Shown piece after piece: positions 61,050 through 64,000 of a stretch of 64,000 nt of DNA. Numbering within the stretch: position 1 is the first letter of the stretch; each line of letters opens with the position of its first letter. Source of the stretch: Roseicyclus sediminis (GTDB lineage: Bacteria; Pseudomonadota; Alphaproteobacteria; Rhodobacterales; Rhodobacteraceae). The notes beneath the pieces are model-generated. The model was not told where the DNA came from and made no database searches. It saw nothing but the letters and a program-made list of their open reading frames with translations. The position numbers were made by a program, and so were the translations under genes. The stretch spans positions 62,001 to 126,000 of the forward strand of contig NZ_JAOPHT010000007.1 in assembly GCF_025515305.1 (NCBI RefSeq). Reading direction: 5' to 3'.

Positions 61050-61082
61050 TTAATAAATATCTCTCTGGAAGTTATTTATTGA
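61050..61082. promoter_or_regulatory. Inverted repeat, candidate operator of the ROK regulator
   Basis: TTAATAAATA (61050-61059) and TATTTATTGA (61073-61082) are inverted copies matching at nine of ten positions. They stand in an A/T-rich island within GC-rich DNA, 45 bases from the regulator start and about 90 from frcB. Confidence 0.6.
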
Positions 61083-61174
61083 CTCGGCCCCGGCCCTGCG
61101 TAAAGACTCGTGTTGTCAGGCCGAATGGCCCGAGCTGGACCGGGAGGGTCCGGACGACAGTGGAGGAGACCAGA

Positions 61175-62203
61175 ATGAAAAAGATGAAGCTCGCGCTGCT
61201 CAGCGGCGCGGTCGCGCTTGCCGGCAGCGGTGCAGCCTTTGCAGATGCCCATGGCGGCGTTACCGCGTGCCTGATCACCAAGACCGACACCAACCCCTTC
61301 TTCGTGAAGATGCGCGAAGGCGCGACCGCGGCCGCGGAGGCCGCCGGCATCACGCTGCAGACCTATGCGGGCGCCATCGACGGTGACGTCGAGTCCCAGG
61401 TCGCGGCCGTCGAGACCTGCATCGCGGCAGGCGCCTCGGGCATCCTGATCACGCCGTCCGACAGCCGCGCGCTCGCGCCGGTGATCGGCCAGGCGCGCGA
61501 GGCCGGCCTTCTGGTCATCGCGCTCGACACCCCCTTCGAGCCCGCGGACACGGCCGACGCGACCTTCGCCACCGACAACTTCGAGGCGGGCCGCCTGATC
61601 GGCGCATGGGCCGCCGCGACGCTGGGCGACGCGGCCGCCGACGCGCGCATCGCGACGCTGGACCTGAACGCCTCGGAAGTTTCGGTCGACTACCTGCGCA
61701 ACCAGGGCTTCATGACCGGCTTCGGCATCGAGGTGAACGACCCGACCGACATCGGTGACGAGGACGATCCGCGCATCGTCGGCAGCGACGTGACCAACGG
61801 CAACGAGGAAGGCGGCCGGACCGCGATGGAGAACCTTCTCCAGATCGATCCGAGCATCAACGTGGTCTACACGATCAACGAACCGGCCGCGGCCGGTGCC
61901 TACGAGGCGCTGAACGCCTTCGGGCTCACCGAGCAGGCGCTGATCGTGTCGGTCGACGGCGGCTGCCCGGGCGTCCAGGACGTGGCCGAGGGCATCATCG
62001 GCGCGACCGCCATGCAGTTCCCGCTGCTCATGGCTTCGCTCGGGGTCGAGGCGATCATCGCCCACGCCGCGGACGGGACCATGCCCGAGAACAGCGAAGG
62101 GCTGGAGTTCTTCAACACCGGCGTGATGCTGGTGACGGACCAGCCGGTGGACGGGATCGAGTCGATCACGTCGGCCGAGGCGCTGGAACTCTGCTGGGGC
62201 TGA
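61175..62203 (+). CDS. frcB: Sugar ABC transporter, binding protein (FrcB-like)
   Basis: A precursor of 342 aa with a signal peptide ([23 protein letters not shown]). The ribose-binding-protein-type fold is shown by [75 protein letters not shown], and [20 protein letters not shown], with [16 protein letters not shown] near the end. The KTDTNPFF opening is typical of fructose-binding FrcB. GGAGGAG precedes the ATG at 61175; the upstream open frame is a shadow. It is followed by a strong stem. Confidence 0.88.
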   Translation: MKKMKLALLSGAVALAGSGAAFADAHGGVTACLITKTDTNPFFVKMREGATAAAEAAGITLQTYAGAIDGDVESQVAAVETCIAAGASGILITPSDSRALAPVIGQAREAGLLVIALDTPFEPADTADATFATDNFEAGRLIGAWAAATLGDAAADARIATLDLNASEVSVDYLRNQGFMTGFGIEVNDPTDIGDEDDPRIVGSDVTNGNEEGGRTAMENLLQIDPSINVVYTINEPAAAGAYEALNAFGLTEQALIVSVDGGCPGVQDVAEGIIGATAMQFPLLMASLGVEAIIAHAADGTMPENSEGLEFFNTGVMLVTDQPVDGIESITSAEALELCWG

Positions 62204-62215
62204 GGCCCATCTCCT

Positions 62216-62251
62216 GACGGGCGGCGCCGGACAACCTGCGCGCCGCCCGTC
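62216..62251 (+). terminator. Hairpin between frcB and frcC
   Basis: GACGGGCGGCGC pairs perfectly with GCGCCGCCCGTC, with a 12-base loop, 13 bases after the frcB stop. There is no T tract. It probably stabilises the binding-protein message. Confidence 0.6.
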
Positions 62252-62338
62252 TGCCATCCCCCAACGATCATGCGATTTCTGGTGTCCCGCCTTGCCGCGA
62301 GCGGCCGGGCCGTGGCACCCTCCCCCATGGAGGACGAG

Positions 62339-63415
62339 ATGTCGGACAGCCCCCAACCCGGCGGCCAGGACTACGAGAGGCGCCTGAACGAGAGCGCGGC
62401 CGCGGTGGCCGAGTTCGAGCATACGCCGCGCGGCTTCCTGGGCACGGTCCAGCACGTCCTGCACGCCAACCCGACCTTCGTGCCGGTGATCGTGCTCGTG
62501 GCCTCCATCGCCGTCTTCGGCGTGATCGCGGGCGAACGCTTCTTCTCGCCCTTCAACCTGACGCTCATCATGCAGCAGGTGTCGATCATCGGCATCCTCG
62601 CCGCGGCGCAGACCCTCATCATCCTGACCGCGGGCATCGACCTGTCGGTGGCGGCCATCATGGTCCTGATGAGCGTGATCTCGGGCAAGCTCGCCGTCAC
62701 GCTGGGCGTGCCCGCCCCCATCGCGCTCGCCGTCAGCTTCGCCGGCGGGATCGCGGCGGGCTACCTCAACGGCTGGCTGGTGACGAAGGTCAAGCTGCCG
62801 CCCTTCATCGCCACGCTCGGCACCTGGAACGTGTTCTTCGCGCTGAACCTCTGGCTTTCGGGCGCGCAGTCGATCCGGGGCTCCGATATCGACGAGGTCG
62901 CGCCGCTTCTGAAATTCTTCGGCAACAGCTTCGAGATCGGCTCGGCGCGGCTGACCTTCGGCACACTCCTTATGGTCGTGATCTTCGTGGTGCTCTGGTA
63001 CATCCTGAACAAGACCGCCTGGGGCCGCCACGTCTACATGATCGGCGACGACAAGGAGGCCGCCGAGATGGCCGGCATCCGCACGGACCGGACGCTCCGG
63101 CAGGTCTACATGCTGGCCGGGTTCATCTGCGCTCTGGCGGCATGGGCCTCGATCGGGCGGGTCGGATCGATCTCGCCGCAGAGCTTCTACGAGGGCAATC
63201 TCGAAAGCATCACCGCCGTGGTGATCGGAGGCATATCCCTCTTCGGGGGGCGCGGCTCGATCATGGGCGCGCTCTTCGGGGCGCTGATCGTCGGCGTCTT
63301 CCAGTCGGGTCTCCGGCTCGCCGGGGTCGACGTGCTCTGGCAGGTCTTCGCGATCGGCTGGCTCATCATCATCGCGGTCGCCATCGACCAATGGATCAGA
63401 AAGGTGTCGGCATGA
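62339..63415 (+). CDS. frcC: Sugar ABC transporter permease (FrcC-like)
   Basis: A 358-aa permease of the ribose/fructose type with about ten membrane segments. A long cytoplasmic N-terminus (about 45 residues) precedes VPVIVLVASIAVFGVIAG. Then come FNLTLIMQQVSIIGILAAAQTLIILTAGIDLSVA, KLPPFIATLGTWNVFFALNLWLSG, AEMAGIRTDRTLRQVYMLAG and AVVIGGISLFGGRGSIMGALFGALIVGVFQSGL. I chose the ATG at 62339, which has GGAGGACGAG just before it; 62327 is an alternative. The stop overlaps the frcA ATG. Confidence 0.88.
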   Translation: MSDSPQPGGQDYERRLNESAAAVAEFEHTPRGFLGTVQHVLHANPTFVPVIVLVASIAVFGVIAGERFFSPFNLTLIMQQVSIIGILAAAQTLIILTAGIDLSVAAIMVLMSVISGKLAVTLGVPAPIALAVSFAGGIAAGYLNGWLVTKVKLPPFIATLGTWNVFFALNLWLSGAQSIRGSDIDEVAPLLKFFGNSFEIGSARLTFGTLLMVVIFVVLWYILNKTAWGRHVYMIGDDKEAAEMAGIRTDRTLRQVYMLAGFICALAAWASIGRVGSISPQSFYEGNLESITAVVIGGISLFGGRGSIMGALFGALIVGVFQSGLRLAGVDVLWQVFAIGWLIIIAVAIDQWIRKVSA

Positions 63416-64000
63416 CGGAGCCCCTTCTGAAGGCCCGCGGCCTCGTCAAGCGCTACGGCCGCGTAACCGCCCTCGACCACGCGGATTTCGACCTCATGCC
63501 GGGCGAGATCCTGGCCGTGATCGGCGACAACGGCGCGGGCAAGTCTTCGCTCATCAAGGCGATCTCGGGGGCGACGACGCCCGACGAGGGGACCATCACG
63601 CTGGAAGGGCGCGAAGTCCGCTATGCCTCGCCGCTGCAGGCGCGCGAGGCGGGGATCGAATGCGTCTACCAGACGCTTGCCCTCAGCCCCGCGCTGTCGA
63701 TCACCGACAACATGTTCTGCGGGCGGGAACTGCGCAAACCCGGCATCCTCGGCAAATGGTTCGGACTGCTGGACCAGAGGGCGATGGAGGAATTCGCGCG
63801 GCAGAAACTGACCGAACTGGGCCTGATGACGATCCAGAACATCAACCAGGCGGTCGAGACGCTGTCGGGCGGACAGCGGCAGGGCGTGGCGGTGGCCCGC
63901 GCCGCCGCCTTCGGGTCCAAGGTCATCATCCTCGACGAGCCGACGGCTGCACTCGGCGTGAAGGAAAGCCGCAAGGTGCTCGACCTTATCCGGGACGTGC
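63412..64000 (+). CDS. frcA: Sugar ABC transporter ATPase (FrcA-like), 3' truncated by window
   Basis: The first 196 codons of an ATPase, cut by the window end. Motifs present are Walker A GDNGAGKSS near residue 40, the Q-loop IECVYQTLALSPALSITDNMFCGREL, the signature LSGGQRQGVAVARAAAFGSK, and Walker B VIILDEPTAALG. It looks like the short single-domain FrcA, but the missing part could hide a second ATPase domain. It is coupled to frcC by an ATGA overlap. A fructokinase gene (frcK) often follows in related clusters and would lie outside the window. Confidence 0.88.
   Translation, partial: MTEPLLKARGLVKRYGRVTALDHADFDLMPGEILAVIGDNGAGKSSLIKAISGATTPDEGTITLEGREVRYASPLQAREAGIECVYQTLALSPALSITDNMFCGRELRKPGILGKWFGLLDQRAMEEFARQKLTELGLMTIQNINQAVETLSGGQRQGVAVARAAAFGSKVIILDEPTAALGVKESRKVLDLIRDV

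Noticed and set aside
61076-63391. 771-codon minus-strand open frame opposite frcB and frcC
   Set aside because: It mirrors two clear genes; the Asp/His/Arg-rich translation is what the opposite strand of GC3-rich coding sequence gives.

Overview
The window is GC-rich, very compact and almost fully coding. Gene content and order point to an alphaproteobacterium of the Rhodobacteraceae (roseobacter group): argS-SPOR-nagZ-scpA-scpB, the dGTPase-erpA-xth order, a DUF1045-containing C-P lyase cluster, and FrcBCA with a ROK regulator. This is inferred from synteny and protein features only. No rRNA, tRNA, phage, insertion sequence or CRISPR array was seen.

Layout. 1-10.5 kb is housekeeping: the 3' end of glnA, two very small genes, scpB/scpA, nagZ, a SPOR protein, argS, two small secreted Cys-rich genes (one broken), a dGTPase-like HD protein, erpA and xth. 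10.8-15 kb is a ugpBAEC glycerol-3-phosphate importer. 15.2-22.6 kb holds a secreted protein and a peptide- or glutathione-type ABC importer with a fused double ATPase. A glutathionyl-hydroquinone reductase-like gene and the decayed 3' end of a second binding-protein gene lie inside that importer locus. 22.7-29.7 kb is a reactive-sulfur cluster: Crp/Fnr regulator, two YeeE/YedE halves, persulfide dioxygenase-type MBL protein, phosphatase-like/SQR fusion, SulP transporter and an AhpD-like protein.

29.7-40.1 kb is the most unusual part. It starts with a Sel1-repeat exported protein carrying a 24-bp tandem repeat. A tightly coupled four-gene operon follows (HAD-UbiA fusion, GtrA, DprE1-like, DprE2-like) that looks like a complete pathway for polyprenyl-phosphoryl-D-arabinose. 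Next to it is a three-gene exported module of unknown function (a membrane-anchored protein with an unrecognised C-terminal domain, a secreted FGE-fold protein and a 573-aa secreted protein). An array of five back-to-back palindromes separates its convergent halves.

40.5-45.3 kb has a helical-repeat protein and a four-gene set (Ldh2-type oxidoreductase, DUF3726, unknown 560-aa protein, M19 dipeptidase). 45.4-59.7 kb is a large phosphonate region: phnCDE with two permeases, two PhnM-type hydrolases, a TIM-barrel protein, the C-P lyase core phnGHIJKL, phnN, a DUF1045 2H-type protein and the regulator phnF. Opposite-strand genes interrupt it twice. Pho-box-like sites precede phnD, the first phnM, phnG and, less clearly, ugpB, so phosphonate and glycerophosphate uptake probably answer to phosphate starvation together. 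59.8-64 kb is a ROK regulator and frcBCA, cut by the window end.

A 22-bp interspersed repeat (GCGTATTT-N3-GAAAGATGAAG) occurs five times. Two copies form the Shine-Dalgarno region of the next gene and one lies inside argS.
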